Source: JBHPHI01 sp042569595
GTDB lineage: Bacteria > Patescibacteriota > Microgenomatia > UBA1400 > 2-01-FULL-45-11
Length of the DNA: 64,000 nucleotides
Direction: 5' to 3'
Assembly (NCBI GenBank): GCA_042569595.1
Contig: JBHPHI010000002.1
Coordinates: 1-64,000, forward strand
Shown: positions 43,799-53,430 of the stretch, piece after piece
Numbering within the stretch: the first letter of the stretch is position 1
Layout of the letters: each line of letters starts with the position of its first letter
Made by a program: the position numbers and the translations under genes
Notes under the pieces: model-generated
The model's database searches: none
What the model saw: only the letters and a program-made list of their open reading frames with translations
What the model was told of the DNA's origin: nothing

Positions 43799-45295
43799 TT
43801 AGTGGGTCTGTTGCACAAGGTCACCATGAAGCGTTTTCTGTCTTAAGGGAGAAGGACTAATATTATGAAATTCTTCCAAAGTTGCTACACCCCTAAAAAC
43901 ATAAGACAAAATAATATCTTCCACTAAATTAAAAACATGAAAGGGAACAGTGGGAGACCCATACTCCTGATGAAGCATGTCTGCTTTTCTAGTCTCTCCT
44001 TCCACAAATGAGGGAATACTAAATGGCAATATCTTATCGTCCAGGTGTTTTGTTCTAGCAGAAGCCTCGCCTCCATACGGTTTAAAATAATTTCCATTTT
44101 TATCAATAAAATAAAGCATCCCCCCAGGAGACTCCACCGTTCCTCCAGCAGCTATCCTAGACACCCCAATTCCCGAAGCCCCCAAAGCAAGTGTAGTGGC
44201 GATGTTATCGCTTGCTCCACCCTCAACAACAACAGGGATATTTATTTCTCCTCGCAAACTCCAAAGCAAAATAGGCCAGTCAATTACAGAACCACTTCTC
44301 ACCCCCGTAATACACCTACCACCACCACCGATTCCTATGTATAGGCCATCTGCGCCGGCTTCTTCTAGTTGTTTAGCTTGATCAACATCTACAACCTGTC
44401 CTGCAAAAATTTCAATTCTATTTCCCAACTTTTTCCTTAAAAGCTTAACTGTTTTAAGTGGGCCAAGTCCTGGTTCTGGAGAGTAGACTCTAAAACTTCT
44501 CACCCCAACGTCACATAAAGACGAAGCTCTTTTTAAAGCTTTTCCTTCATTTGCCTCGATTACTCCCATTACATTTTTCTTCCAAATTTTCAACAAATCC
44601 TTCTGTTCTTTTTTAGATCTACCAATCAACACTTCACTGCTTTTTAGAGCAGAAAAAACTTCTTTTACTAAGTCAGCTTGTCTTTTAATGTCCGAAAACG
44701 GGCCATTTCTTGGCACTCCCGAGAGACAGAGGCATTGAGCCATTGTTGATATTGCATACACACTTCCCCAAACATCTTGCATAGCAGAACCAACTAAAAG
44801 AGATCTTGCGTGTTTTCCAATTTTCGCAAAAGGACCTGTTGTTAAGCGATTTTTTCTGGATATTCTTTTATTTTGAGAACCAACCACAGCAATACCAAGG
44901 TCTGATATAGATAAAGCCATTTCGTCTTTTATTACCCTATCCATAACCTTGCTTGAGATTTTTTGAGGTGGGGCAAAATCAGACTCTTGCACTTCAAGTA
45001 GTTTAGAGATTCGTTCCGGATGGTTAAACAACTCAAGAAAGTACTGTCTAATTCTCAAGATATTTATCATTTCTTCAGGAGGTAGCAGGCCTTTTTTGTC
45101 GTACGAAAGATTATCGTATGGAGTAGTTAGTAGTCCTTGGCTGGGGTATGCTTTAGAATTTTCTTGACTCTCAATATACCAGTACTTCAAATAATCAGAG
45201 ACATTTTCTTCAAATGGCTGAAGCTTTTCATTTATATAAGATTCCCAAAGCTTGTTGTCTCGAAAAGATTTAAATGGAGGGATATTTGCAATCAC
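43799..45295 (-). CDS. Divergent IMP dehydrogenase/GMP reductase-like TIM barrel
   Basis: 498 residues. The C-terminal two thirds follow the IMPDH barrel: NVMGVIEANEGKALKRASSL, QVVDVDQAKQLEEAGADGLY, the catalytic-loop equivalent IGGGGRCITGV with Cys retained, VVVEGGASDN, LGASGIGVSR and a flap-like YGGEASARTKH. The N-terminal ~170 residues are unlike IMPDH, and no CBS pair is inserted. It oxidises or reduces a purine nucleotide, or a related substrate, by inference. If it were ordinary GuaB, motifs such as GPGSICTTR would be closer, so the exact reaction is open. Confidence 0.75.
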   Translation of the reverse strand: MIANIPPFKSFRDNKLWESYINEKLQPFEENVSDYLKYWYIESQENSKAYPSQGLLTTPYDNLSYDKKGLLPPEEMINILRIRQYFLELFNHPERISKLLEVQESDFAPPQKISSKVMDRVIKDEMALSISDLGIAVVGSQNKRISRKNRLTTGPFAKIGKHARSLLVGSAMQDVWGSVYAISTMAQCLCLSGVPRNGPFSDIKRQADLVKEVFSALKSSEVLIGRSKKEQKDLLKIWKKNVMGVIEANEGKALKRASSLCDVGVRSFRVYSPEPGLGPLKTVKLLRKKLGNRIEIFAGQVVDVDQAKQLEEAGADGLYIGIGGGGRCITGVRSGSVIDWPILLWSLRGEINIPVVVEGGASDNIATTLALGASGIGVSRIAAGGTVESPGGMLYFIDKNGNYFKPYGGEASARTKHLDDKILPFSIPSFVEGETRKADMLHQEYGSPTVPFHVFNLVEDIILSYVFRGVATLEEFHNISPSPLRQKTLHGDLVQQTH

Positions 45296-45342
45296 AAAGA
45301 AATACTAAAACATCAATCTATTTTTTATCAAGAACCAATTTA

Positions 45343-46473
45343 TTACTCTCTCGATAAAGAAGGGTAAATATAAATACATTTTTTTCTTACACCAAAAAAC
45401 TTTAACCATTTTTTACAGTTTCGAATAAATATGTATGATCCAGAAATATAAAAACTTGAGTTTTCAAAATGCTTCTTTTTTAACTCTCTCTTCATAAGGG
45501 TTTTTGTAATTTTTCCTTTATACTGTTTCAGTTTTTGTCCCTTTAGAGGGGGGAATTTTTTTGTATATGCTTCAAGCATAGAAAACCACTTGCTTCTTCG
45601 AAGAAGTCTTAGCTCATTTTTAAATGGTTCATTTTTGTCTGTTTCATTTTGGTAAATTAACTTTGAACCCACTCTTTTTCCAGAAAGCTTCATATTTCTC
45701 AAAATACTTATAATTGGCGCAATACCATTATGTTCTACGATAAATATCAATTGCCCACCTATTTGTTTATTAGAAATACCAAATGGTCCTTCAATTAAGA
45801 CTTTGTCTCCAAGGGAGACATTAAGTTTTTTATTAGACAAAAGACTTAAGTCCTTTTCTTTTGGAGTAGAAGAAATATATAGAAAATTGATTAAACCCTT
45901 AATTCTTGCTTCAGTATATTGTCCAGGCTCAAAAATAATAGGCTTTCCACTTAATTGTTTTAGGAATATGTTTTCGGAGTCATCCGACTCTCTAATTATT
46001 TTTATTATCTTAAAAACCTTTGGTTTTATAATAAATTTTTTGAATATATAAAGATAAAATCCAAACAATAAAAAAATTAGTGAGTAGATGCTGCAAATAA
46101 TAATGATCAACATTTTATTCAGCTCAAAAAAACTAAAGAAATTATCACTTACAAAAAAATAACTTCCCAAACCCATGGCCGTCAACCCAAACAATACTGA
46201 GAATTTATTTAAAACCAATCCAATGTTTATTAAATTGCTCAATCCTATTCCAGATTCCAGTCGGCGGATATTGGAAAAAAATATAGGAGAAACAGAGGTG
46301 GATGAAAAAAATCCTCCCAAAACAAAAATGAAAAACACATTTAATAAAGTTTGGGAGGTTATAAACAAAAGAGGGAAAAACGTATATACACCCAAGAATA
46401 TAATTATTAAAAAATATTTACCTTTATTTGTTGCAAGAAAAAACATAAGCATTAGAATAACCGACAAATTCAA
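45343..46473 (-). CDS. Membrane flavin reductase: membrane helices plus FNR-like domain
   Basis: 376 residues. The first ~150 residues contain five or so hydrophobic helices but lack the paired His expected of a haem-b ferric reductase. From ~155 on, an FNR-type module: FEPGQYTEARI and FLYISSTPKEKDL (FAD site), KVLIEGPFGIS, then the pyridine-nucleotide site VEHNGIAPIISILRNMK and C-terminal FYISGSYIFI. It moves electrons from NAD(P)H; partner unknown. The haem-type membrane protein at 60758 could be a functional counterpart. Start not supported by an SD. Confidence 0.7.
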   Translation of the reverse strand: MNLSVILMLMFFLATNKGKYFLIIIFLGVYTFFPLLFITSQTLLNVFFIFVLGGFFSSTSVSPIFFSNIRRLESGIGLSNLINIGLVLNKFSVLFGLTAMGLGSYFFVSDNFFSFFELNKMLIIIICSIYSLIFLLFGFYLYIFKKFIIKPKVFKIIKIIRESDDSENIFLKQLSGKPIIFEPGQYTEARIKGLINFLYISSTPKEKDLSLLSNKKLNVSLGDKVLIEGPFGISNKQIGGQLIFIVEHNGIAPIISILRNMKLSGKRVGSKLIYQNETDKNEPFKNELRLLRRSKWFSMLEAYTKKFPPLKGQKLKQYKGKITKTLMKRELKKKHFENSSFYISGSYIFIRNCKKWLKFFGVRKKCIYIYPSLSRE

Positions 46474-46504
46474 TTAATAAAACCGGGTAATTGTCATACT
46501 GTGA

Positions 46505-46510
46505 GATAAT
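46505..46510 (+). promoter_or_regulatory. -10 box (GATAAT) of the NAGPA-like gene
   Basis: GATAAT ends 9 nt before the ATG at 46520; no SD; leaderless or nearly so. Confidence 0.35.
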
Positions 46511-46519
46511 ACAGCCAAC

Positions 46520-47278
46520 ATGAGATATGTATTTGTTATTTTAATTTTTGCCCTACTAATACCATTTGTGCTGTCAAAAAATATCGTCAAAGAATCTATT
46601 CAGAATCAAACCATAAACGAACCAAGTACTCCGCACTCAAAACTAAAAGAGATCGGCCATAAATACAAGCAATACAGATACGGAATCTTCACTTTAGATG
46701 AAAATCAACAACTATCTTTCAACCTAAATACTAGAGACAAAAAAACATCCGAAGAGATTATTTCCACAGAAAAGTGCAAGAGTTTGATAAACGGTGGATT
46801 TTATGACAAAGAAGGAGATCCTATTGGTTGGGTAGTAGTAAATAGTGATGAAATGTATCCTTCACAAAAGAACCAACTCTTAGACGGCTTTATATCTGCC
46901 AGTCAAAGTGGAGAACTAAAAATATCTAAAAACAAATCATTGAATTTTGATTTTGGACTACAGACAGGTCCAATATTGATCTATGAAGGTGGGGTTAAAA
47001 ACCTAAAAATCAAAAACGATGAACCCAAAAGAAGATCAATAGTTTTGGAAAGCACAAACAATAAACCATACTTTCTCACAATAGTGTCTGGTGATAGTTT
47101 GTTTGAGGGGTCTTTGCTAAAGGACCTCCCTCAGTTAGTAGCAAAAATTGCAAACCAGGAAGACATTTCCATAATAAATGCAATTAACTTAGATGGGGGA
47201 TCTGCCTCCGCTTTTTATAGTCAAGAAAACAAAATCTCAGAAATTCAAACCATTGGTAGTTACTTTTGCATAAAATAA
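46520..47278 (+). CDS. Exported phosphodiester glycosidase (NAGPA/DUF2233 family)
   Basis: 252 residues with an N-terminal signal/anchor helix. LINGGFYDKEGDPIGWVV and INLDGGSASAFY are the two diagnostic motifs of the phosphodiester glycosidase family (mannose-6-phosphate uncovering enzyme, DUF2233). RRSIVLEST lies between. It cleaves sugar phosphodiester bonds outside the membrane; in bacteria it is linked to teichoic-type or capsule polymers. Convergent with the DUF2207 gene, 6-nt gap. Confidence 0.85.
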   Translation: MRYVFVILIFALLIPFVLSKNIVKESIQNQTINEPSTPHSKLKEIGHKYKQYRYGIFTLDENQQLSFNLNTRDKKTSEEIISTEKCKSLINGGFYDKEGDPIGWVVVNSDEMYPSQKNQLLDGFISASQSGELKISKNKSLNFDFGLQTGPILIYEGGVKNLKIKNDEPKRRSIVLESTNNKPYFLTIVSGDSLFEGSLLKDLPQLVAKIANQEDISIINAINLDGGSASAFYSQENKISEIQTIGSYFCIK

Positions 47279-47284
47279 TAAGTT

Positions 47285-49039
47285 TTACCAACTTCCACCA
47301 CCTCCACCACCAAATCCTCCTCCGCTAAAACCACCTCCACTGCTAAATCCTGATCCACCACTACTTGCTGAAGGCCTTCCCGCCGAAACACCTGAGGCCA
47401 CAGAATTATCAAGAGAGTCCATCGCATGAGCAAATCTTGCATGAGTGAGTGGTTGCTTACTTTGATACCAATCCATATTTTTCAACTCAGAATCTTTGAG
47501 GGCATTTATAAACTTTTTTGTCATTCCAAAGGCAATTGTATATGGCAATACTTCTTCAATAAAATTATTCTTCTCATGTATTTGCTCTCTCCATGCTCCA
47601 ATCCGAATCCATTCCTTCAAACCCACAACATCCTTTAAAGTCTTTCTTCCTTTGGGTGTCCTGGCAGGCATAAAAAACGAAAAGAAAACAATAATTAAAC
47701 CAGAAACAATGGCAGCAAAAAACCCTCCACCACTAGATATTAATGAACCAAAACCAGTCGAAGCAAGCATACTTCCAATTACCATCACCACAATGCCGGC
47801 TACCAAGTACAAACCTCGAACAGTTTGTGGATTTCCAGAAAAATATCCCTCTTTTGTTAAGTGAGAATAGAGCTGTTTTTGTGCATCTTGAAGGCTTGAG
47901 TACGCTTTGCTGTGAAGCTTATTTAATTTAGCTTCCTTTTTTCTCGATTTTGTAAACAACATATCAAGAACTGAAACTTCAAAGGGTAGTAGGTTTGATT
48001 CTGATTTTTTATTATTTATCAACTTCACATTTGTCTTTGAGAAAAACCCTTTTGTGGTCTCATCTTTTATGGTGATGAATCCTTTTCTAGCCAGATCAAT
48101 AATTACTGCTGTTATATCTCTCATGTGAACTTTTTCATCAACCAACACTCCTACTTCTCCAGCAGACAAGTTTTTAGGAGGACCAAAACTCATTAATGCA
48201 TCGACCTTATCAAACAAAGGAACAGTTTCAGATCCGCTTTCACTGAAAATATTTTTGTATCGCTTGTCTCTCCCTCTATTCCAGTACATCCAAAACATCA
48301 GTAAAAAAACTAAAACTGGAGAGCCATAGAGCCAGTTGTCCACAACAAACCACCAAAACTCTTGCTGTTTTGTTGGGAGGTTAAAGTAGTTTTGATTCAG
48401 TGACGTTGCAATAGTTAGTCCTTCTCCAGGACTTAGTGATGATGAAGAGAACTGGGCAGTTGAGGAATTGTGAGTATGTTGGCAGTTTGTTTCACTTGAG
48501 CCAAACAATCCAGTAAAACAAATAGTATTCAACACACTTTTTTCAGGTCCATATATAGTTGCACTTGATTGAAATATTGGGACAGGCCATCTTGATCCAG
48601 TTACATTCCAATAAAATTCTGCCTGTTCATTTGGAGTAGTTACAACCCTGTTTATCACATACGTAACAACATAAATTTGCTTTCCAGATATCAGTATATC
48701 CGGGTGTCCAATTTTTAATTTTACAGAGTCACCCTCGAGAGTCTCTGAGTACTTTAAAGATTTTCCTTGCTGGTTAGTTATATTCACCAAAGAAAATCTA
48801 ACGTCCAAGTTATTTCCAAACTTTGTTTTATATTTTACGGGAATGATTCTATAGATTCCGTGTTTTTGTAAGTTTCCAAAATTTGCTTCAATAGTTTCGA
48901 CAACAGTTACTTGAGCATCTTGAGCAATAGTTATATCACTATGAAATTTTTCTACCACCCAACCGCTATCTTGAGCAAAAACAAAATTTGGAAAAACAAA
49001 AAATAGCAAACCAAAAACAAAAGATGTAATTTTCTTCAT
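47285..49039 (-). CDS. DUF2207 predicted membrane protein
   Basis: 584 residues from ATG at 49039 (MKKITSFVFG), preferred over the ATG at 49057 because a signal peptide then begins directly and TACTAT is 9 nt upstream. Signal peptide, then a beta-rich extracytoplasmic domain (HSDITIAQDAQVTVVETI, HGIYRIIPVKYK), a membrane helix at ~235, a winged-helix-like cytoplasmic part, two further helices at ~415-460 and a Gly/Ser-rich tail ending GGGGGGSW, all as in DUF2207 proteins. Function unknown. Confidence 0.85.
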   Translation of the reverse strand: MKKITSFVFGLLFFVFPNFVFAQDSGWVVEKFHSDITIAQDAQVTVVETIEANFGNLQKHGIYRIIPVKYKTKFGNNLDVRFSLVNITNQQGKSLKYSETLEGDSVKLKIGHPDILISGKQIYVVTYVINRVVTTPNEQAEFYWNVTGSRWPVPIFQSSATIYGPEKSVLNTICFTGLFGSSETNCQHTHNSSTAQFSSSSLSPGEGLTIATSLNQNYFNLPTKQQEFWWFVVDNWLYGSPVLVFLLMFWMYWNRGRDKRYKNIFSESGSETVPLFDKVDALMSFGPPKNLSAGEVGVLVDEKVHMRDITAVIIDLARKGFITIKDETTKGFFSKTNVKLINNKKSESNLLPFEVSVLDMLFTKSRKKEAKLNKLHSKAYSSLQDAQKQLYSHLTKEGYFSGNPQTVRGLYLVAGIVVMVIGSMLASTGFGSLISSGGGFFAAIVSGLIIVFFSFFMPARTPKGRKTLKDVVGLKEWIRIGAWREQIHEKNNFIEEVLPYTIAFGMTKKFINALKDSELKNMDWYQSKQPLTHARFAHAMDSLDNSVASGVSAGRPSASSGGSGFSSGGGFSGGGFGGGGGGSW

Positions 49040-49072
49040 ACTCATCTCATAGTACAAAAATATATAAAATTT

Positions 49073-49516
49073 TTACAGAGAAAGACTTTTAAGATATTCA
49101 AGCAATTCTTGGGAGTGGGTGTCTGGAGAAACTTTTTCATATATCTTTGCAATTTTTCCCTCAGGGTTTATTACAAAAGTAGTTCTTTTTGCAAAAATCA
49201 AACCATCCGCACCATAGTCACCCAACATCTCTCTTTTAGGGTCTGATAAAAGCACAAAAGGGAGAGAATATTTTTCTGCAAATTTTTTGTGGCTATTTAC
49301 ACTATCAGAACTGACTCCCACAACAGAAGCATGCTGAATAAGTTTTTCGTAATCATCTCTAAAGCCACAAGCTTCTTTTATACATCCTGGGGTATTGTCT
49401 CTAGGATAAAAATACAAAATCAACCAACTCTCAGCATAATCTCCCAATCTGTGTTCTTTTCCATGCTGATCCAAAGCAACAAAATCTGGAGCCAAATCTC
49501 CCATTGATAGTTTCAT
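49073..49516 (-). CDS. bcp: Thioredoxin-dependent peroxiredoxin (BCP/PrxQ)
   Basis: 147 residues. FYPRDNTPGCIKEACGFRD contains the peroxidatic Cys and the resolving Cys five residues later, the PrxQ arrangement. DFVALDQHGKEHRLGDY at the N-terminus and FVLLSDPKREMLGDYGA are typical. Reduces hydroperoxides in the cytoplasm. SD AAAGGA precedes ATG. Confidence 0.93.
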   Translation of the reverse strand: MKLSMGDLAPDFVALDQHGKEHRLGDYAESWLILYFYPRDNTPGCIKEACGFRDDYEKLIQHASVVGVSSDSVNSHKKFAEKYSLPFVLLSDPKREMLGDYGADGLIFAKRTTFVINPEGKIAKIYEKVSPDTHSQELLEYLKSLSL

Positions 49517-49579
49517 TTTTTCCTTTCAACTAAAAACCGCGTCCCATTAATATGAAGCGCGGTAAAATTATTCATACTA

Positions 49580-50392
49580 TTATTTATACAAAGACCAAAC
49601 ACCATCTACATCTCCAGGGCCCAAATCTCTTTTATTTATCTCGCCTTCACTGGCGTATCCATACATGGTTTCTTCAATACATTCATTTATATAAAGATCT
49701 ACTAGGCCAACTGTATGACCAAGCTCATGAGTTGCAATGCTATCAAAATCCATATCGTTAGGATCTCCATCTACACCCCAATCAAAATCTACATCATCGT
49801 ATATCTGATCCCATTCAACTAACTTTCTGCCAGAGGGTCTCCCGCCAAATATTCCCCATACAACTGTTACTCCAATCACGCCGGGGTCATCTATGCTTGC
49901 AAAATACACCTCGTTTTCATCGTCTGGTGAAACCAAATCAGCTTCTAAAGGGAGATTTGTTAAAGATCCTGCCCCTAATATTTCTTTTTCAGCAGCATCT
50001 TCCCATTTGTTCACTCCTTCATCCATAACATCAAACACCTTCGAATCAACCAATCCATCTATATTTGAAGGATTTACAACCCAAGGCTCAAGGGTTTTCC
50101 ACTTTGCTCCTTTAGCCATATATTCATAGCAGGCACTTGCCTTTGGTTTGTTTTTTCCACCACCCACCCCGTCGGGTTTCCCGTGACCATCCACTCTCTT
50201 GATAATCGCATAACCCTCCACAACCTCCATCGTCCCCGGATCTGTAGCTTCACCCAAATACACAATAGATTTACCCTCAGCATGTTCTGGGAGGCCAAAT
50301 CTTGGGCCACTCCAGTCTTTTTTTGCTTGACTCGGAGACCAAGACAGGGAGGCAATTATCAATAAAAGAAGTAATATTTTAAATATTTTCAT
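49580..50392 (-). CDS. Exported metzincin-type zinc metalloprotease (matrixin-like)
   Basis: 270 residues with an N-terminal signal peptide (1-~23). The zinc site THELGHTVGLVD (His222, Glu223, His226, with Asp232 in place of the third His) and the downstream Met in EETMYGYA (Met-turn) give the metzincin pattern; Asp as third ligand occurs in snapalysin-like and some matrixin-like enzymes. The N-terminal half carries several DDxDxDW acidic stretches (calcium sites?). SD AGGAAG before ATG. Likely degrades external protein or processes surface proteins. Confidence 0.8.
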   Translation of the reverse strand: MKIFKILLLLLIIASLSWSPSQAKKDWSGPRFGLPEHAEGKSIVYLGEATDPGTMEVVEGYAIIKRVDGHGKPDGVGGGKNKPKASACYEYMAKGAKWKTLEPWVVNPSNIDGLVDSKVFDVMDEGVNKWEDAAEKEILGAGSLTNLPLEADLVSPDDENEVYFASIDDPGVIGVTVVWGIFGGRPSGRKLVEWDQIYDDVDFDWGVDGDPNDMDFDSIATHELGHTVGLVDLYINECIEETMYGYASEGEINKRDLGPGDVDGVWSLYK

Positions 50393-50442
50393 ACACTTCC
50401 TAAATAACTATCACTACCACGATAACAAATCATCAAACTATG

Positions 50443-51075
50443 TCAAACCCTAGAGTGATATAGCTTTTCATCTGCTAAATAAAACTCTCTACCGTGTCCG
50501 TTGTAAGTAATTGTTTGATCTGGAAGCTGGAACAATTTATTAATAGACTTTCTAAGTTCCGAAGAAGAACAATAAGAAAAATCTGTTCTTCCCACACCAC
50601 CTCCAGCAAATAAAACATCTCCCACAAAAAGCACAGAATCTTCTTCTGAATGCAAAGCAACACTCCCCGGGGTGTGTCCGGGAGTAGGAATAATTTCAAG
50701 CCTCACATTTCCAAAACCAAATTTTTTTACATCATCAAAATATTCATCCACCTTAGGAGCAGGGCCTGGATCAAAGCCAGCAAAATGTTGTGTGGTTTCA
50801 CGCATTCTATTCAAAAGAAACTCATCTTTACTATGCATCACAAAAGGAGCGTCAAAAGACATCTTAAGCTCATTTACCGCCAATACATGGTCAAAATGCC
50901 CATGAGTTGCAATAATTGCTTCGATGCTTACTCTTTCATCCAAAATTGCCTGAATAATAAAATCAGCGTCATCTCCAGGATCTATTACAACACCCTTGCT
51001 AGTTTCCTCATCCCACGCCAAAAAGCAATTTGTTTCCAATTGACCAACAGGCAATCTTTTTACTAAAAGGCTCAT
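50443..51075 (-). CDS. MBL-fold hydrolase (glyoxalase II-like)
   Basis: 210 residues. THGHFDH (57-63) is the metallo-beta-lactamase metal motif, followed by TPGHTPGSVALH and LFVGDVLFAGGGVGRTD, then YNGHG as last ligand. Close in length and motif order to bacterial YcbL-type glyoxalase II. It overlaps the upstream MFS stop by 1 nt. Confidence 0.88.
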   Translation of the reverse strand: MSLLVKRLPVGQLETNCFLAWDEETSKGVVIDPGDDADFIIQAILDERVSIEAIIATHGHFDHVLAVNELKMSFDAPFVMHSKDEFLLNRMRETTQHFAGFDPGPAPKVDEYFDDVKKFGFGNVRLEIIPTPGHTPGSVALHSEEDSVLFVGDVLFAGGGVGRTDFSYCSSSELRKSINKLFQLPDQTITYNGHGREFYLADEKLYHSRV

Positions 51076-52361
51076 TATCTTTTAAAAATTCTTTTTACTA
51101 AAATTGTTGCCAACTCTCTCTGAGGTAAGCGAATTTTTCTAGGAGAAAAGACGAGAGTGATAATAGAGAAAAACACCAATATTCCACCCATTACAGAAAA
51201 TGTCTCCTGGTATCCAACAGTTTCAGCCAAATATCCTGCCAAAACAGGACCAAGAACATAGGCAATACTCACGGCAGATCTTTCTAGTCCCACCATATCG
51301 TTTCCAAAGAATTTCAGTCTTCCCACGAAATCTTCAGAAGTAGCCATAATTTCTGGAATTGCAATAGAAGTAAAAACTGAAGACATAAATACGACTATCA
51401 ACAAAGCAGAAACATTTGACACCAATCCAGCAGCTATTAAAAGCAAACCACTAAACAATCCAGAAAAAAATGCCACACGCTTTTTTCCAAAGGAATCACC
51501 AAGCCTTTTTGTTACAAGTCCTCCGAACAAAAATGGCACAACGTACAAAGAAAGAAGCCATGATCCGTAGGGGTGAACTTCTTTTAATTTCTCAGACAAA
51601 ACTGCTCCAGTCGTCCAAAAAGTTGCATCCACCAAATATATAACTATAGTAAACAGCCAAACTGGCCACACTTTTTTAAGCAATACTCCCCAGATTGTAA
51701 ACTCTTCCCAAATGGTTCGCTTTATCTCTTTTTCGTGAGGGGAGTGTTTCTTTTTTGGCAAAGTCGAATCAAATATCAAAAAAGCAAACATAGCAAAAAC
51801 AAAAAGACCAACTGCTGTAGAAAAAGCTAAATTTACATGCTGACTCAGGAGGGAGCTACTTACAATGGGCGCCAACATCCAAGCAATGGAACGGAAAGCT
51901 TGCAACACTCCCCAGGCTCGAACGTGAGAGGATCTGTCTTGGTACTCGTGGATAAAGTGAAAATTAGAAAATTCCAGTAGTTCGTAATAAATTCCCCACA
52001 CCCCCATACCCATCAACAAAACCAGAATAGTAGGAGAGAAAAACCAATATACCAAAGGAAACAATAGTCCAATTAAGATAGTCCACAAAACATAAAAGTT
52101 GTATCTTTTGTTCGCAAACATTTTCCCGATAAATAAATCAGCAAAAAATCCCAAAAAAGATGAGCTTCCTATAAGGATTCCCATCATCGTTCCATTATTG
52201 ACTCTTGATTCGATATAAACAGGAGATACATAACTCATTACAGAATCTGCCATTGTGATAAAAAACATCACCAAGGAAAACCCAATCAAGCGAGGGATGG
52301 TCGGGAAGTTAAAGTGAAAAGATTTATCACTTCTCAAAAATCTAGATGCAGTTGTCGCCAT
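51075..52361 (-). CDS. MFS transporter
   Basis: 428 residues, 12 membrane helices. No strong loop 2-3 signature, but LFIGKMFANKRYNFYVL and TKRLGDSFGKKRVAFFSG mark the equivalent loops of the two halves. Substrate unknown. Cotranscribed with the MBL hydrolase (1-nt overlap). Confidence 0.8.
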   Translation of the reverse strand: MATTASRFLRSDKSFHFNFPTIPRLIGFSLVMFFITMADSVMSYVSPVYIESRVNNGTMMGILIGSSSFLGFFADLFIGKMFANKRYNFYVLWTILIGLLFPLVYWFFSPTILVLLMGMGVWGIYYELLEFSNFHFIHEYQDRSSHVRAWGVLQAFRSIAWMLAPIVSSSLLSQHVNLAFSTAVGLFVFAMFAFLIFDSTLPKKKHSPHEKEIKRTIWEEFTIWGVLLKKVWPVWLFTIVIYLVDATFWTTGAVLSEKLKEVHPYGSWLLSLYVVPFLFGGLVTKRLGDSFGKKRVAFFSGLFSGLLLIAAGLVSNVSALLIVVFMSSVFTSIAIPEIMATSEDFVGRLKFFGNDMVGLERSAVSIAYVLGPVLAGYLAETVGYQETFSVMGGILVFFSIITLVFSPRKIRLPQRELATILVKRIFKR

Positions 52362-52401
52362 ACACTAATTAAATGTTACTTTAGATAAATATTCAATAAA
52401 A

Positions 52402-53265
52402 CTAAGATATATCAGCAAACAGATCTTTGAGAGTGTTTCCGAAATAATGTTCAACTAATTCTCTAGAAACCCAAACCCTTGGTGCGTGAAAGGAGTGTTT
52501 CAAAACACTTAATTTCATGTTAGGAAACAATCTTTTAAATCCCTCATATGTAACATTAAAATCAAGTTGAGTATCATTTTTAGACATTATAAAAATTGCT
52601 TCATGGTTGACTGATTCCGATTCATTATCTAAGTTCTCTCTCATTAAACTTTTCATAGTGGCGCAAGAAATTCTAAAATTAAAATTTTCAAAATTTTTTG
52701 CGTATCTTCTTAGCTCTTCATTCCATGGTATTTCTTTATTAAAATGCCTAACAAATTTCATCATAAACCCTTCATTATTAAATGCATTTTGACCAAGACT
52801 TCTTAATCCTGGTAAATGACCAAAATTTGCCAACACTTTTCCAAACAACATCTCTTTATTTTCGATATTGATACACTCTTTCTTGTACCAGGGAGCGAAT
52901 AAAATCACCTTTTCAATTTTGCTATTTTGTGTAGGAAGCTTTGAAATATAGTAGGCAAGGGGACCGCTCATGGACATTCCCATCAATATATATTTATCTA
53001 AATTTAAACTCGTGATCCATTCATTCACGAAAGCAACAATATCCTTATAGGAATATGGCTTATTATATTTAGGGTCTCCATACCCTGGTAAGTTTAGATA
53101 ATACGTTTCAAAATTTTCAGCAAAATACGACAACACATCTTGAATTCTATCAATATCTGTTCTCCAGCCAGGCAATATTATTAACTTCTTACCCTTGCCT
53201 TTTTTGTAATATGTTGTTTCCACACCACCAACGGTAGTTTTATAGGTGTTTTTAATTTTTTTCAT
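52402..53265 (-). CDS. Alpha/beta hydrolase
   Basis: 287 residues. LIILPGWRTD (oxyanion loop), YYLNLPGYGDP, and the nucleophile elbow MGMSMSG (Ser98) are typical of the fold; the acid and base are probably Asp in SKNDTQLD and His in LKHSFHAPR. Substrate unknown. An extended -10 TGGTAAAAT lies 6 nt before ATG. Confidence 0.78.
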   Translation of the reverse strand: MKKIKNTYKTTVGGVETTYYKKGKGKKLIILPGWRTDIDRIQDVLSYFAENFETYYLNLPGYGDPKYNKPYSYKDIVAFVNEWITSLNLDKYILMGMSMSGPLAYYISKLPTQNSKIEKVILFAPWYKKECINIENKEMLFGKVLANFGHLPGLRSLGQNAFNNEGFMMKFVRHFNKEIPWNEELRRYAKNFENFNFRISCATMKSLMRENLDNESESVNHEAIFIMSKNDTQLDFNVTYEGFKRLFPNMKLSVLKHSFHAPRVWVSRELVEHYFGNTLKDLFADIS

Positions 53266-53271
53266 AAAAAA

Positions 53272-53280
53272 ATTTTACCA
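53272..53280 (-). promoter_or_regulatory. Extended -10 (TGGTAAAAT) of the hydrolase gene
   Basis: Minus strand; TAAAAT ends 6 nt before the ATG at 53265, leaving no leader. Confidence 0.5.
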
Positions 53281-53330
53281 AAAATATCTATATAAATAGA
53301 ACACTCTCTGTTAAAATGATCGGCATATAT

Positions 53331-53404
53331 TGCCGGGTGATGAAATGGTATCATGCAGCACTCTGAATGCTGTCTTCGGGGTTCGAGTCCCTGCCCGGCA
53401 GCCA
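53331..53404 (+). tRNA. tRNA-Gln (CUG)
   Basis: Acceptor TGCCGGG pairs with CCCGGCA, discriminator G and CCA are encoded. D arm ATG..CAT with the GG-bearing loop AAATGGTAT, anticodon stem CAGCA/TGCTG with loop CTCTGAA (anticodon CUG), variable TCTTC, T arm CGGGG/CCCTG with loop TTCGAGT. Standard size of 74 nt, in contrast to the tRNA-His-like gene. Confidence 0.93.
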
Positions 53405-53430
53405 ATTCATATCGATATAAATCATGAAAA

